The notes: generated from the letters alone by a model not told the origin. Positions 15,710-26,181 are shown, counted from the stretch's first letter. The stretch: 64,000 nt of DNA from Mucilaginibacter sp. JRF (GCF_015223065.1 NZ_JADFBY010000010.1:1-64000); one strand, 5' to 3'. Numbers and translations are program-made.

Positions 15710-18700
15710 TTTCCGCTTAGGTTAAACTCAATTAATTGGTGTACAGGCAGTGTTAAAGCAAATATATTAAAACCATTCACATATCCAAGCAATTCAATAC
15801 GGCCTTTATGCAGCTCGGCCAATGCCTTTGATATGGACAGACCAATGCCCGTACCCGGTTGCTTACCATTATCATCAACTCTGAAAAACGGCTCAAATAT
15901 TCGCTGGTTCAGTTCTATTGGCAGGGGCGTACCATCATTACGCACTTCAATGGTAAAGCTGTCATCAATAGCGGTAACCGGCATTAATTCCACCTCAACC
16001 TCCTGCCCGCCATACTTTATGGCATTATGTATAAGGTTGCTTATAATTTTGGTTATACCTTCAGGGTCAACATAGGCGTGTAGGGCCTTTTCGGGCAGCA
16101 GCAGCTTGTAACTCATATCGCGCTGCTCGGCAGCCAGCTGAAAGCCGATAAAAATATCGCCAAGCAACTCGCTTATGTTCACATTAACAAAGTTGAGCGA
16201 AAAGCCTTTGGCCTCAGTTTTCCTGAAATCAAGCAACTGGTTGGTGAGCGATAATAAACGCCCGGTATTGCGGTCAATAATACGCAGGTTCTTTTCAATA
16301 TCAGGCACTTCACCGGCCTTTTTCATCACCTTTTCCATTGGCCCCTTTATCAGCGTGAGCGGTGTGCGGATCTCGTGGGCTACGTTAGTAAAAAACTCTA
16401 TTTTGGCCTCGTATACCTCGCGCTCCTTTTCATTCTCAAATATCTCCATCTGCCTGCGGTGCTTGGCCTGTAACCGCGCGTTGTAACTACTGATGAGCCA
16501 TACCATTACCGACATGAACAATAGCGTATAAACAAGGTAGGCGGTATTACTTTTCCAATACGGTGGCAGCACTTTAATTTGCAGGCGGGCTTCCTTATTG
16601 CTCCAAATACCGCTGCTATTGGCGGCCTTTACCCTAAAGGTGTACGATCCGGCGGGCAATTCGGTAAAATAAACCTTGCGGTTACTTTTAATATACGTCC
16701 ACTGGTTATCAAGGCCATCCATCCGGTAGGCATACTCAAGGGTACTGGGCGAGGTATAGCTTAGCGCCGAAAAATCGATACTGAATGATGAACTTTTATA
16801 ATTCAGTGTAAGATCATGCGTAAGCAATATCGAGCGCTTAAGCGGCGAACCCTCCTGCCCGGCCACCAGTTCGCGGTTATTAACCTGGAAGCCTGTAATG
16901 TAAACCGGCGGCACTACGGTGTTGGTAATAAACTCATCGGGTTTAAAACTGATGAGCCCTTTTACCCCGCCAAAATACATTTGCCCGTTTACATCCTTAT
17001 ATGCCGAGTTGTAGTTGAACTGATCAGTAAGCAGGCCGTTAAACTTGGTGAATACCCGCACCTTTTCGGTGCGCATATCAAAGCAAACCAGGCCTTTTGA
17101 TGTGCTTATCCACAATTGCTTGCGCGCATCCTCCAATAGGCTGTACATCAAATCGCTCGGCAAGCCATCCTTTACGGTGAACTGCCTTATCCGTTTTAAC
17201 TTACGATTGTATTTGAACAAGCCAGATTCGGTAGCTATCCATATATTACGATCAGTATCCTCAAAAATGCCCGTTATCCGCAACCGCGACATATCTATCT
17301 TCATATCGGGCAGCTTAACAATGCCGCCGCTGCTGCCATCGGCATTGAGGTAATAAATGCCGTTTCTGAAAGTGCCCGCCCAAATGGTGCCCTCGCTATC
17401 CTGCATCAGCGCTGTGTAGAATGCCTTGGGCGGCATTTGCCCGATCAGGTTAAAATGATCGGCAACACGATCATACTTATACAAACCAGCCGGAGTGCCT
17501 ATTAATATATCTCCGGCGGTGGTTTTCATCATACAAAAAATAAAGTTGCTTTTAAGCTGATGGATGCCCGGCCCCGCACTGTAATGGCGAATCACTTTTT
17601 CAGTCCGCAAATCCATCACATCCAAACCATGCTCAAAAGTGCCCACCCATAACTCATTGCTATCAACCAGCAAGCCATGCAGGTTGGTGTTGGCAATGCC
17701 GGAGCGCTTATCGCCGGGGCCATAATTGGTAAAACGCCCTGTTTTGGGATTAAACTTATTCAGACCTGCATCCTCGGTACCTATCCATAGGTTACCGGCT
17801 TTATCACGACATATTTCGCGCACGGCATTGCCGCTGATGGAGTTTTCGCCCACGCGCGGAAAGTATTTTTCGAAATAGGTATATTTGGCCTGATAATAAT
17901 TAACACCGCCAAAATAGGTACCCACCCAAATACCGCCCTCCCGATCTTTACAAAAGGTATATACCGCGTTATCAGCCAGTGAATAAGGGTTATTATATTG
18001 CTTACGCAGATTGATCAGCTTTTTTGAGCCCTCAGCATAAATGTATATGCCCGATTCGGTAGCGATCCAAAGCTCATCGGGAGAGGTACGCAGAAAATCG
18101 CGCGCGAAGATGTCGGTACCGTTCTCGTTACGGGTTAGCAAACCAACCGAAGTATGGGTGTGGGTATTGAATACCTTAACCCCCTGGTTTGAAGTACCTA
18201 TAAGCAAACGACCGGGCCCATCGCTGCTTATTTTTTCGATATAGTTTGATACCGGTACATTTTTACCGCGCCCAAAAGCCTGATACCCTTTAAACGTATC
18301 GGTACGATCATCATATTTTTGCAGGTAGTTATTAGATGATGATACCCACAGATCGCCTTCGGCCGACCGGCATAATGCCGTAGCCGAAAACAACCGGCGA
18401 TATGATTTGATGGTACGCTTTTTCAGATCATATTTATATAACGACAAGCCCGACACTATCCACAGATCATTTTTATGCCTGATAACGCTTTTGATGGATT
18501 GCACGGGCGTATTGGGCGAAAAGATGAATTGCTCATTATCCGAATCGTATCGATACAAGCCGTTCTCCGTACCTACCCATAGCGTGCCGCTTTCATCCTC
18601 GTGCAGGGTTGATATAAAATTGCTACCCAGCGTGTTTCTATCAGCCGGATCGTTACGAAAGGTTTTGAAGCTGTAGCCATCAAAGCGGTTAAGGCCATCC

Positions 18701-18864
18701 TTAGTGCCAAACCAAACAAAGCCGCGCTTATCTAAAATACTACAGGTAACGGCGTTGTTTGATAAGCCATTTTCAACCTGGTAATGGGTAAAGTAATGCG
18801 ATTGTGCCCCGGCTGTAAAGCCGGCCACAATAAGGCATATCAACAACAATAGTTTAACTCTCAA
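15694..18864 (-). CDS. HTCS-type sensor histidine kinase with periplasmic two-bladed-propeller sensor
   Basis: 1056 residues from a TTG start (no in-frame ATG upstream). A signal peptide or first membrane helix is at residues 1-20, then many Reg_prop repeats ('GFVWFGTKDGLNRFD', 'GTLWVGTENGLYRYD' and others) to about 680, a Y_Y_Y domain at about 700-760, a membrane helix near 775-795, HisKA with phospho-His H830 in 'NVAHEIRTP', and a HATPase domain ('NLIHNAIKYGG' near 943, 'GTGIGLSISK' near 1004). This layout senses a ligand, usually a glycan fragment, in the periplasm. The protein ends shortly after the ATPase domain where a receiver is normally fused; the receiver lies in the overlapping downstream gene. 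Confidence 0.92.
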   Translation of the reverse strand: MRVKLLLLICLIVAGFTAGAQSHYFTHYQVENGLSNNAVTCSILDKRGFVWFGTKDGLNRFDGYSFKTFRNDPADRNTLGSNFISTLHEDESGTLWVGTENGLYRYDSDNEQFIFSPNTPVQSIKSVIRHKNDLWIVSGLSLYKYDLKKRTIKSYRRLFSATALCRSAEGDLWVSSSNNYLQKYDDRTDTFKGYQAFGRGKNVPVSNYIEKISSDGPGRLLIGTSNQGVKVFNTHTHTSVGLLTRNENGTDIFARDFLRTSPDELWIATESGIYIYAEGSKKLINLRKQYNNPYSLADNAVYTFCKDREGGIWVGTYFGGVNYYQAKYTYFEKYFPRVGENSISGNAVREICRDKAGNLWIGTEDAGLNKFNPKTGRFTNYGPGDKRSGIANTNLHGLLVDSNELWVGTFEHGLDVMDLRTEKVIRHYSAGPGIHQLKSNFIFCMMKTTAGDILIGTPAGLYKYDRVADHFNLIGQMPPKAFYTALMQDSEGTIWAGTFRNGIYYLNADGSSGGIVKLPDMKIDMSRLRITGIFEDTDRNIWIATESGLFKYNRKLKRIRQFTVKDGLPSDLMYSLLEDARKQLWISTSKGLVCFDMRTEKVRVFTKFNGLLTDQFNYNSAYKDVNGQMYFGGVKGLISFKPDEFITNTVVPPVYITGFQVNNRELVAGQEGSPLKRSILLTHDLTLNYKSSSFSIDFSALSYTSPSTLEYAYRMDGLDNQWTYIKSNRKVYFTELPAGSYTFRVKAANSSGIWSNKEARLQIKVLPPYWKSNTAYLVYTLLFMSVMVWLISSYNARLQAKHRRQMEIFENEKEREVYEAKIEFFTNVAHEIRTPLTLIKGPMEKVMKKAGEVPDIEKNLRIIDRNTGRLLSLTNQLLDFRKTEAKGFSLNFVNVNISELLGDIFIGFQLAAEQRDMSYKLLLPEKALHAYVDPEGITKIISNLIHNAIKYGGQEVEVELMPVTAIDDSFTIEVRNDGTPLPIELNQRIFEPFFRVDDNGKQPGTGIGLSISKALAELHKGRIELLGYVNGFNIFALTLPVHQLIEFNLSGKWKKH

Positions 18865-19086
18865 CCGGCTTTTTAATTGATGGCAGTATCAAATATAGTT
18901 ATCCCAAACAACTATTTACGCCCGCAAACGCAACAATTTGAGATGATTTGAAGAAATAATGATACAAATAAGCAAACTGCTAAGTGTTTAAATAACTCAT
19001 ATTTGAAATAACCATTACAACTGCCTTCGGGTAGCCAATTAAATTAATTTTTCATCACTAAAACATACTTAACGTATGTTATAAAC

Positions 19087-19131
19087 AAAAAAGCTTTGCA
19101 GGTATGTATCACATATCCCGCAAGGCTTTTT
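19087..19131 (-). terminator. Intrinsic terminator downstream of the LacI gene
   Basis: On the minus strand AAAAAGCCTTGCGGG pairs imperfectly with CCTGCAAAGCTTTTTT, with an inner ATATG/CATAC extension, ending in a T-run. It lies 24 bases after the LacI stop. The rest of 18865-19154 is AT-rich and holds only the presumed kinase promoter, which I could not pinpoint. Confidence 0.65.
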
Positions 19132-19154
19132 GTGTATTATAATATTATTATATA

Positions 19155-20186
19155 CTATTTTAATATTTTAGTGGAACCACGCTTAACCAGGTCGGCAGGT
19201 ATTTGCATTTTTATTTCGGATATATCCAGCTTATCATCATTTAAGCGCGACAATAGCAGATCAATGGCCGATTTGGCTATCTGATAGGTGGGTTGCTTAA
19301 CCGCGGTTATTCCCGGCGGGTATAGTTCAAACAGCTCATTATCATCAAAGCTTACCATGGCAATATCATCAGGAATGTTTAGTTTAAGCTGATTAATGGC
19401 CTGTAAACCCATTGAACCAAGGTAGTTGGTACTAAAGAAAACCGCGTCGATCTTTTTATTCTTTTTCAGGAAATCCTTGATAAACGTAATAGCTTCTGTT
19501 TTATCGCTACCGAAAGGTATTTTAAGGATATTCTTTTCGTCCTCTGTTAGTCCGCCCGCCTTAACGGCATCGAGGTAACCGCTTTTGCGCTCCTCCAGTT
19601 GCACCAGGTCAAGATCGGGGGTTATGTAGGCTATATTTTTATATCCTGAAGTGATCAGCGAGCGTATGGCATTAAAAACGCTGTTATAATTATCAACCAG
19701 CACATGTGGTATATTCAGCTCAGGGAAATACCCATCAATTAAAACCACGGGCTTGCCATTGTTCATGATGGTTTCAATTTCATGCTCCAAACCTTTCATC
19801 GGGGTAACAATATACCCGTCAACTAATTGATTCGAGAGCATTTTTATTACGTTTTTACCCGTTTGCACATTGTTGTTGGTGCTACAGTAAATAACGCCGT
19901 AACCTGCTTTTTCGGCTTCTTCCTCAATTACCTTGGCCATAGCGCCAAAAAAAGGACCGCCAATGGTTTCAACTATCAAACCAATAACCTTTGATACACC
20001 GGTACGCAGGCCAACCGCCATACGGTTGGGTTCGTAACCGTTTTTCATGGCCACGTCAAGCACCTTCTTCTTTATCTCGCTGCTAATGCGCCCCTTACCG
20101 TTTATTACAAATGATACTGTGGTAATTGATGTATTAGTAAGCTTCGCGATATCCTTAATGGATATCTTCTTTTTATTCTCGGCCAT
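19155..20186 (-). CDS. LacI-family transcriptional regulator
   Basis: A 343-residue repressor. The LacI helix-turn-helix is at residues 8-30 ('SIKDIAKLTNTSITTVSFV') with hinge helix 'GYEPNRMAVGLRT', followed by a periplasmic-binding-protein-like sensor domain ('DGYIVTPMKG', 'DAVFFSTNYLGSMGLQA', 'VSFDDNELFELYPPGITAV'). The effector is likely a sugar or sugar acid, but none can be named. It faces away from the amino-acid permease gene, with 258 bases between the two starts, so the spacer may hold promoters for both. Whether it controls the HTCS downstream on its strand or the permease is unknown. Confidence 0.9.
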   Translation of the reverse strand: MAENKKKISIKDIAKLTNTSITTVSFVINGKGRISSEIKKKVLDVAMKNGYEPNRMAVGLRTGVSKVIGLIVETIGGPFFGAMAKVIEEEAEKAGYGVIYCSTNNNVQTGKNVIKMLSNQLVDGYIVTPMKGLEHEIETIMNNGKPVVLIDGYFPELNIPHVLVDNYNSVFNAIRSLITSGYKNIAYITPDLDLVQLEERKSGYLDAVKAGGLTEDEKNILKIPFGSDKTEAITFIKDFLKKNKKIDAVFFSTNYLGSMGLQAINQLKLNIPDDIAMVSFDDNELFELYPPGITAVKQPTYQIAKSAIDLLLSRLNDDKLDISEIKMQIPADLVKRGSTKILK

Positions 20187-20444
20187 TTCGATATAAAACT
20201 GTAATAAATGGTTTAGCCTTGGTTAGCGTTATTATTTTGCAAGATACTTTTTTAATTAATAATGCGATATTAATAATGATAAGTGTAAAAATAACTTTTA
20301 TTACATCATAAGCAATATCCATATAATATTTACTCACTCGTTGCCCCTATCATTGTGAAAGCCTCCGCAGCTGAACCAGCCGCGCCAAAGTTGTATTTAC
20401 GGTACCTAAACCCTATATTAACGCACCCTATTGGCTGGCGCAAA

Positions 20445-21773
20445 ATGAATATCTTACCCAAACTTAACCGTTTCGATCTGTCAATGATCGTTATCAGCCT
20501 GGTTATAGGCATGGGTATATTTGCCACCCCTACCGAAGTTTCACAAAACCTTACCAATCCTTACCTCTACTTTGGGGTATGGATATTCGGGGGATTGATA
20601 AGCCTGTGCGGAGCCCTCACTTTTGCCGAAATTGGCGCGCGTTACCCCGCAACCGGAGGTTTTTACAAGGCATTCTCATACAGCTTTCACCCGGCAGTGG
20701 CATTCATGATCAATTGGATACTGGTGATCAGCAACGCCGCTTCAGTAGCTGCGGTTACACTGATTGGCGCACACTACATTGCCCCATTGATAATGCCGGG
20801 TAGTTTGCAAAACTCCTTATGGGTAAAGATCATCGCCATATCGTCGGTACTGATACTCTATATTATCAACCTGCGGGGTATAAAAATGAGCGCGCAAACC
20901 CAAAATATGCTTACCCTGTTTAAAATAGCCATTATACTGGTGATATGCAGCGCCATTTTTAAAACGGATATCCCGAAGCTGCAACCTGTGATAGTACAGG
21001 GAGATTACAACACCTGGTCGGATATTGGGATAAGCCTCATAGCCGTGTTTTTTACCTATGGTGGCTACCAACAAACCATAAACTTTGGTGGCGACAGTAT
21101 CAATGCCAAAATAAACATCCCCAAGGCTATACTTACCGGCATGTTTGTGGTGATAGCCTTATACCTGCTGATAAACGTGGCTTATTTTAAAGTTTTGGGC
21201 ATAGCGCAAATGCAGCAAACCCCGGCACTGGCCGCGGTGTTGGCCGGGTCGCAGTTCGGGGCAACGGGTTATAAAATTATTTCGGTGCTGATGTTTGTAT
21301 CGGTACTAACCTTTGTAAATGTGAACATTATGGCCAACCCACGTATTTACTACGCCATGGCCGAGGATGATATTTTACCCGCCATCTTTAAAAAAATAAA
21401 CCCGAGAACACAGGTGCAGGAGTTCGGGCTTACTTTTTTTGTGCTGATAGTGCTATGCGTGTTGTTGTTTGTCGATTCATTCCACAGCATTATAAGTTAT
21501 GTAATGTTTTTTGATACAATAGGCCTTTCAACCGCGGCGCTATCGGTATTCATACTACGTAAAAAAACCAGGGAGCTGAAATTGCCGGGCATATATTCCA
21601 CTAAGCTATACCCGATAATTCCGGTGATATTTATAATTACCTACTGGCTTATTACGTTATTTATTTTCATGAAACATCCTGTGGCGGCAGCCGTATGCAT
21701 AGGTATATTTGCACTTGGCTTGCTTATTTACTATATTACTAAGCACAGGCGATCAATCAATTATAAAACCTAA
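20445..21773 (+). CDS. APC-family amino acid permease
   Basis: A 442-residue inner-membrane transporter with about 12 predicted helices. The first helix carries 'VIGMGIFATP', the helix-break substrate motif of the amino acid-polyamine-organocation family, and 'GGLISLCGALTFAEIGARYP' (split by the window of helix 2) is typical. The ATG at 20445 is preferred because homologs begin close to 'LNRFDLSM'; an upstream in-frame ATG at 20355 would add 30 residues with no membrane features. The gene is followed after 19 bases by a Cys/Met-metabolism PLP enzyme, so the imported amino acid may be a sulfur amino acid. That is inference. Confidence 0.85.
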   Translation: MNILPKLNRFDLSMIVISLVIGMGIFATPTEVSQNLTNPYLYFGVWIFGGLISLCGALTFAEIGARYPATGGFYKAFSYSFHPAVAFMINWILVISNAASVAAVTLIGAHYIAPLIMPGSLQNSLWVKIIAISSVLILYIINLRGIKMSAQTQNMLTLFKIAIILVICSAIFKTDIPKLQPVIVQGDYNTWSDIGISLIAVFFTYGGYQQTINFGGDSINAKINIPKAILTGMFVVIALYLLINVAYFKVLGIAQMQQTPALAAVLAGSQFGATGYKIISVLMFVSVLTFVNVNIMANPRIYYAMAEDDILPAIFKKINPRTQVQEFGLTFFVLIVLCVLLFVDSFHSIISYVMFFDTIGLSTAALSVFILRKKTRELKLPGIYSTKLYPIIPVIFIITYWLITLFIFMKHPVAAAVCIGIFALGLLIYYITKHRRSINYKT

Positions 21774-21792
21774 TCACTCACAATAATTTGTT

Positions 21793-22977
21793 ATGGATCT
21801 CTCTTATATTTTAAACGAGCTTGGCGAAGAACGCGATCAGTATTACAACGCGGTATCGCCGCCGGTAATGCAAAGCAGCAACTTTGCCTTTAACACCGTG
21901 GCCGACATGCGCAGCGCCATGAGCGATGAGTTTGACGCTACCCTATACTCGCGCGGGCAAAACCCAACGCTGAATATTCTGCGTAAAAAACTCGCCGCGC
22001 TTGATGGCGCCGGGGATGCCCTGCTTTTTTCGAGCGGTATAGCTGCCATCAGCACATCGGTTTTGGCATTGGTTAAACAAGGCGACCATGTGGTATGCGT
22101 AGAAAACCCATACAGCTGGACGGACAAACTTTTCAGACATCTACTGCCCAAGTTTGGGATAAGCACCACATTTGTTACAGGCACCGCGCTTAGTGATTTT
22201 GAGGATGCCGCCAAACCAAACACTCGGCTTATTTACCTGGAAAGCCCTAATACATTTACTTATGAGTTGCAGGATCTGGAAGCTGTAGCCCGGTTTGCCA
22301 AGGCGCGCGGCATTATCACCATTATTGATAATAGTTATTGCACCCCGCTATTTCAGCAGCCTATAAAGCTGGGGATAGATCTGGTGGCGCAATCGGCCAC
22401 TAAATACATTGGCGGCCATTCGGATGTTATGGCCGGTGTGGTTACAGGCAGCTGTGAGCTGATCAGGCAGATATTTGAGCACGAATTCATGAACCTAGGC
22501 CCGGCACTATCGCCGCACAGCGCATGGCTGTTGCTACGCGGATTGCGTACCCTGCCATTACGCCTGCAACGTAGCTTTGAAAGCACACAGGTTATTACTA
22601 ACTGGCTGGCACAGCACGATAATATCGATACCGTTTTATGGCCTTTCAGCACCACTTTCCCGCAGTTTGAGCTTGCCCACGAGCAAATGCAGGGCTGCGG
22701 CGGACTGTTCAGCATCGCCCTTAAAAATTCGAGCTACGCTAAAATTGAGGCTTTTTGTAATAGTTTACAGCACATGCTGATAGCCGTATCGTGGGGTGGA
22801 CACGAGAGTTTGGTAATGCCGGCCATCGCCTCCATACCACCCGAGAAGTATGATGTTGATAACCCGAGGCATCAATACATCCGCGTATACATTGGTCTGG
22901 AAGAACCTCAATACCTGATAAACGATATGCAGCAGGCTTTAGAAAAGGTAAAATTATTAGAAACCGTTTACAGCTAA
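21793..22977 (+). CDS. Trans-sulfuration-family PLP enzyme (cystathionine beta-lyase/gamma-synthase-like)
   Basis: A 394-residue fold-type I PLP enzyme of the Cys/Met metabolism family. 'YSRGQNPTL' is the substrate/phosphate loop, 'FSSGIAAIS' near residue 79 binds PLP phosphate, D179 in 'TIIDNSYCTP' holds the pyridine ring and K204 in 'SATKYIGGHSD' is the Schiff-base lysine. Members cleave or form C-S bonds of cystathionine, cysteine or methionine. It lies 19 bases after an amino-acid permease gene. Because ergothioneine synthesis needs a C-S lyase (EgtE) that is missing from the egt run, this enzyme is a remote candidate, but EgtE proper belongs to a different PLP family. Confidence 0.88.
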   Translation: MDLSYILNELGEERDQYYNAVSPPVMQSSNFAFNTVADMRSAMSDEFDATLYSRGQNPTLNILRKKLAALDGAGDALLFSSGIAAISTSVLALVKQGDHVVCVENPYSWTDKLFRHLLPKFGISTTFVTGTALSDFEDAAKPNTRLIYLESPNTFTYELQDLEAVARFAKARGIITIIDNSYCTPLFQQPIKLGIDLVAQSATKYIGGHSDVMAGVVTGSCELIRQIFEHEFMNLGPALSPHSAWLLLRGLRTLPLRLQRSFESTQVITNWLAQHDNIDTVLWPFSTTFPQFELAHEQMQGCGGLFSIALKNSSYAKIEAFCNSLQHMLIAVSWGGHESLVMPAIASIPPEKYDVDNPRHQYIRVYIGLEEPQYLINDMQQALEKVKLLETVYS

Positions 22978-23003
22978 TTTTTAGCCGTAAACGGTAAAAG
23001 GTT

Positions 23004-24383
23004 TTATTGTTTTTTGAATGGCTGCGGCGCTACGTAAATAGTGCCGTTACCCATCATGGTTTTGCGGGTATAACTTTCAATTTTTCCTGCCGCGTTACGG
23101 TTAATGTACATTCGCGAGCTATTTGGCGCGATGTTAGCATTCAGTCCGTTGATCACCAATACATCAGGCTTTACTTCCTGCAATACAAATGTTTCAACCG
23201 GTTTGCCGGGTACACTGTATTTGTAAATCAACCCACCTTTACCGGCAGTTATTGATACATTGTTTTGGTATTTGCCTATCAGCTCGCCGTATTTGCTTTT
23301 CATGTTAACGGATTTGTTGGTGGCCATAGCCGTGTTATCTATAACCCATTGCGCGCCCTCGCGGGTAACGCTGTCTTTACCGTTTTTAACAATATCTTCC
23401 AGTATCAGCTTGCGGGTAGCTAATAAGGCATCGCCTTTGCCGGTATTAACATCGGGTATAACACCAGTGCCTTCCCAACCCACATTAGTACCCGGACCAA
23501 CCACCATTTTGAATGGCGTGAAAACTATCAGGTTATTCTTCAACGCTACATAAGTACCCGCAATGCCAGCCCCGGCGGTAGTATCGCCCACTATGGTAGC
23601 ACGGTTAAGCTTTTGCATGGCATAGGCAAAACCTTCGGATGCTGAACCTGTACCACGACCTACCATCAGGTAAACCTTGGCATCGGGGTTGCGCCTGCCC
23701 GGTACGTAGGCGTAGGTCCACTCCTGCTCATCCTGCTTACGGTCTTTATAAAAACCGTTCAGGTAAAATTGCTCGTGGCCGGCATTGTAAAAGTACGACG
23801 ACAGGAAACGCCCCATTTGCCCCGTACCGCCCGGGTTATGCCTTATGTCGATAACAATATATTTGCTGTAAGCAGCCATGTTCATGGTAGCGGCAGCCAT
23901 CTCGAATGCTTCCTTTGAACCGTAGAACGGTCCCGGCGCGTCGATATACGCGGTTGAGGTAGCGCCATCTATCTCCACCTTTTTAAAACCATAGTTGGCC
24001 CGGCGTTCTGAATCATCCTCGCGGTTACGGCCACCTTCGGCACGGGGTTCGGTCATGTTTTTATATACCTGCTCGTTACGCATAACACGCAGGTGCACAT
24101 CCTTATGAGCCTTGTTCAGATCCTCGGTTAAGCGCGAAGCCAGTTCATCCTCACTCAAATTATTATAACGACCGGCTGCTTCGGCCTTTTTAAGCGCTTC
24201 GCTATGCTTTGCGCTTATCTCCGGGAAAGGGTATACATCAACCAGCTTATCGGCCAGTTTGGTAACTATCTCATGGCGATCGGCCTCGTTAACGGTTTGG
24301 GCTATGGTGTGCTGCGTAAAGCCCAGCATACCCGTAGCCAGGGCGGCCATGGCAAAATGCTTTTTTAGTAGGGTTGTATTCAT
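23004..24383 (-). CDS. S41-family (tail-specific) peptidase, secreted
   Basis: 459 residues with a signal peptide (residues 1-28, ending 'TQHTIAQ'). An N-terminal helical domain is followed by the S41 catalytic region: 'IDIRHNPGGTGQMGRFLSSY' and the nucleophile loop 'GRGTGSASEGFAYAMQ', then 'GDTTAGAG'. This matches the bacterial S41 group related to interphotoreceptor retinoid-binding protein, without a PDZ domain. It should act in the periplasm or at the outer membrane. It converges on the PLP enzyme gene with 26 bases between stops. Confidence 0.87.
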   Translation of the reverse strand: MNTTLLKKHFAMAALATGMLGFTQHTIAQTVNEADRHEIVTKLADKLVDVYPFPEISAKHSEALKKAEAAGRYNNLSEDELASRLTEDLNKAHKDVHLRVMRNEQVYKNMTEPRAEGGRNREDDSERRANYGFKKVEIDGATSTAYIDAPGPFYGSKEAFEMAAATMNMAAYSKYIVIDIRHNPGGTGQMGRFLSSYFYNAGHEQFYLNGFYKDRKQDEQEWTYAYVPGRRNPDAKVYLMVGRGTGSASEGFAYAMQKLNRATIVGDTTAGAGIAGTYVALKNNLIVFTPFKMVVGPGTNVGWEGTGVIPDVNTGKGDALLATRKLILEDIVKNGKDSVTREGAQWVIDNTAMATNKSVNMKSKYGELIGKYQNNVSITAGKGGLIYKYSVPGKPVETFVLQEVKPDVLVINGLNANIAPNSSRMYINRNAAGKIESYTRKTMMGNGTIYVAPQPFKKQ

Positions 24384-24478
24384 ATGTAATTGTGATAAAT
24401 AATATGTTTAAGGTAAAGATAGAAGATTTTTGATAAATCGTTTTTTCAAAATTACTTTAGTTCGATATTCAGTGTATC

Positions 24479-24940
24479 TTACTTAGATGGTCGGTTTAAT
24501 ATCTCTTGAATAGCTGTGTCATCGATCAATCCGGTATATGAGTTTGTTAACACTAAACGCTCCTTTATAAATTGCGGCAATTCATTTAAAAATTTATCGT
24601 CATCAATAATTATGATTTCATCAATGGCTAACTAATTCATTGATATCCAATCCATTATCTCATTCTTCCTGCTATATTTAGGGTTGACTGGTAAGTTTAC
24701 AATTGATACTTCATTTACAAAAATCCCCCGCACATTAAATATATTCTTCCATTCAGCTATACTGTATCTAAATCGATGGGTAGTTGATAATATTAATTCA
24801 TCATTTAAAGGATCTATGAATGATTGTAAAATATGAACTGATAGTTCGCTAAATCTGTAAAAACCATCCTCCTCAAAATCAAGTTGCTTTTGAGGATTGG
24901 CGTGGACCATAACACCATCAATGTCTAAAAATATCTTCAC
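24479..24940 (-). pseudogene. HAD-like phosphatase gene interrupted by an amber codon
   Basis: From a GTG at 24940 the frame reads 'VKIFLDIDGVMVHA', with the HAD motif DxDG, and runs to TAG at 24634-24632 ('DWISMN'). Reading through in the same frame gives 51 more codons, 'LAIDEIIIIDDDKFLNEL...' to 'LNRPSK' and TAA at 24481-24479. The read-through part contains the acidic 'DDD' motif that HAD proteins need for Mg2+, so the stop removes an essential part. An ATG at 25012 would add 24 residues before DxDG and is less likely. The neighbours are unrelated. The call is by motif; the in-frame TAG is seen directly. Confidence 0.7.
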
Positions 24941-25243
24941 AGGGGCACTGGTTAAATAATAAATATAAAGCCTGTTAATTGATATCAGAGCTATCCGCAC
25001 CAAAAAACTCAAGCATGAGTAAAGAATATATACATATCAGCATCGCAAACGCAGAATAATTTTATTTCTTCTTAATTATATTTTGTCCCAAAATTGTTAC
25101 ATTTACACACCTAATTAATCCGGCTGTATTTTGCGCGGAAGCATCTCGTTTGCAGGCTATTGATTGCTCTGAAATATGATGTTTTCCGGTGCTGATGTGC
25201 AGCTCAATTAAGTTTTTGTGTAGAGGGCAACATTTATTAACTA

Positions 25244-26137
25244 TTGATGATCAGGGAAAAACTTACACTCGATTATTTGTACCCACGAATAATTAAAAAG
25301 AGAACGTATCAACGTATTAAGGCCAGAACTATTGATGCCATGTACCGCGCCCGCGAACGCTTTTTATTCTCGATGGGCCGTTATGAGCAATACTCCATAT
25401 TGCTGACCAACAAAAACCCGTCGCGCAATGATGTAACTTCCAAGCCTTTCAAAAACCTGGACATTAAGCTCAACTTCGCGGAGTTTTGCAGCGAAACCGA
25501 TTACTCTAAATACGATCTGGTTGTACCCATGACCGTGCAGGACGTGATGCACTGCGATGCTTCCAGAAACATCATAAAAAGCGACCTTATACCCATACCA
25601 TCATTAGAGGCTATTACCCTTTGCGACAGGAAAGACCTGTTGGTTAACAAACTGCGCGAATGCGGGTTAGGCCACATGGTACCGGCACCGCACTGTAACT
25701 ACCCGTATATACTGAAAAAGAATGCCGGTGATTATAGTCGCAATACCTTCATCATCACCAATGCCGATGATGAGAAAGCCTATGAGCAGGAATTGCAAGA
25801 CCCTGACTTTTTTACCCAGGAGCTGATATTCGGCAAAAAGGAATACGCATCGCACATTGTTTTCCGTAACGGGAAGATAGTAGCAAACGTAACCGTGTGC
25901 TACCGCTTCCCCGAGGCCGCCTACCTGCAAGGCAAGGCAACCTTTAACACCCGCAACCGGGTAATGAACAAGCACCAGGAAGCATTTACCCAGGTATTAA
26001 ACGCTATTGGCTTTGAAGGCCTCTGCTGTATAGACTACAAGGAAGTAGATGGCAAACCCAAGATATTCGAGATCAACCCACGCTTTGGCGGCAGCTTGAG
26101 GTTTTATTTTAAGGGGTTGTTGAGCCAGTTGAAGTAA
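25244..26137 (+). CDS. ATP-grasp domain protein
   Basis: A 297-residue protein with an ATP-grasp fold: lysines in 'PYILKKNAGDYSRN' bind ATP phosphate, 'FFTQELIFGKKEYASHIV' holds the central strands and 'KIFEINPRFGGS' near the C-terminus supplies the Mg2+ ligands. Such enzymes ligate a carboxylate to an amine or thiol, for example in carbamoyl-phosphate-synthase-like proteins; the substrate cannot be named. It is isolated, between a pseudogene and a convergent NERD gene, with a 231-base upstream spacer in which I see no clear feature. It is shorter than typical 400-residue relatives, with little beyond the grasp domain. Confidence 0.8.
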   Translation: MMIREKLTLDYLYPRIIKKRTYQRIKARTIDAMYRARERFLFSMGRYEQYSILLTNKNPSRNDVTSKPFKNLDIKLNFAEFCSETDYSKYDLVVPMTVQDVMHCDASRNIIKSDLIPIPSLEAITLCDRKDLLVNKLRECGLGHMVPAPHCNYPYILKKNAGDYSRNTFIITNADDEKAYEQELQDPDFFTQELIFGKKEYASHIVFRNGKIVANVTVCYRFPEAAYLQGKATFNTRNRVMNKHQEAFTQVLNAIGFEGLCCIDYKEVDGKPKIFEINPRFGGSLRFYFKGLLSQLK

Positions 26138-26181
26138 GGGGGGATTAACCACAACCGGGACGCTTGCGACTGAAGAATTTA

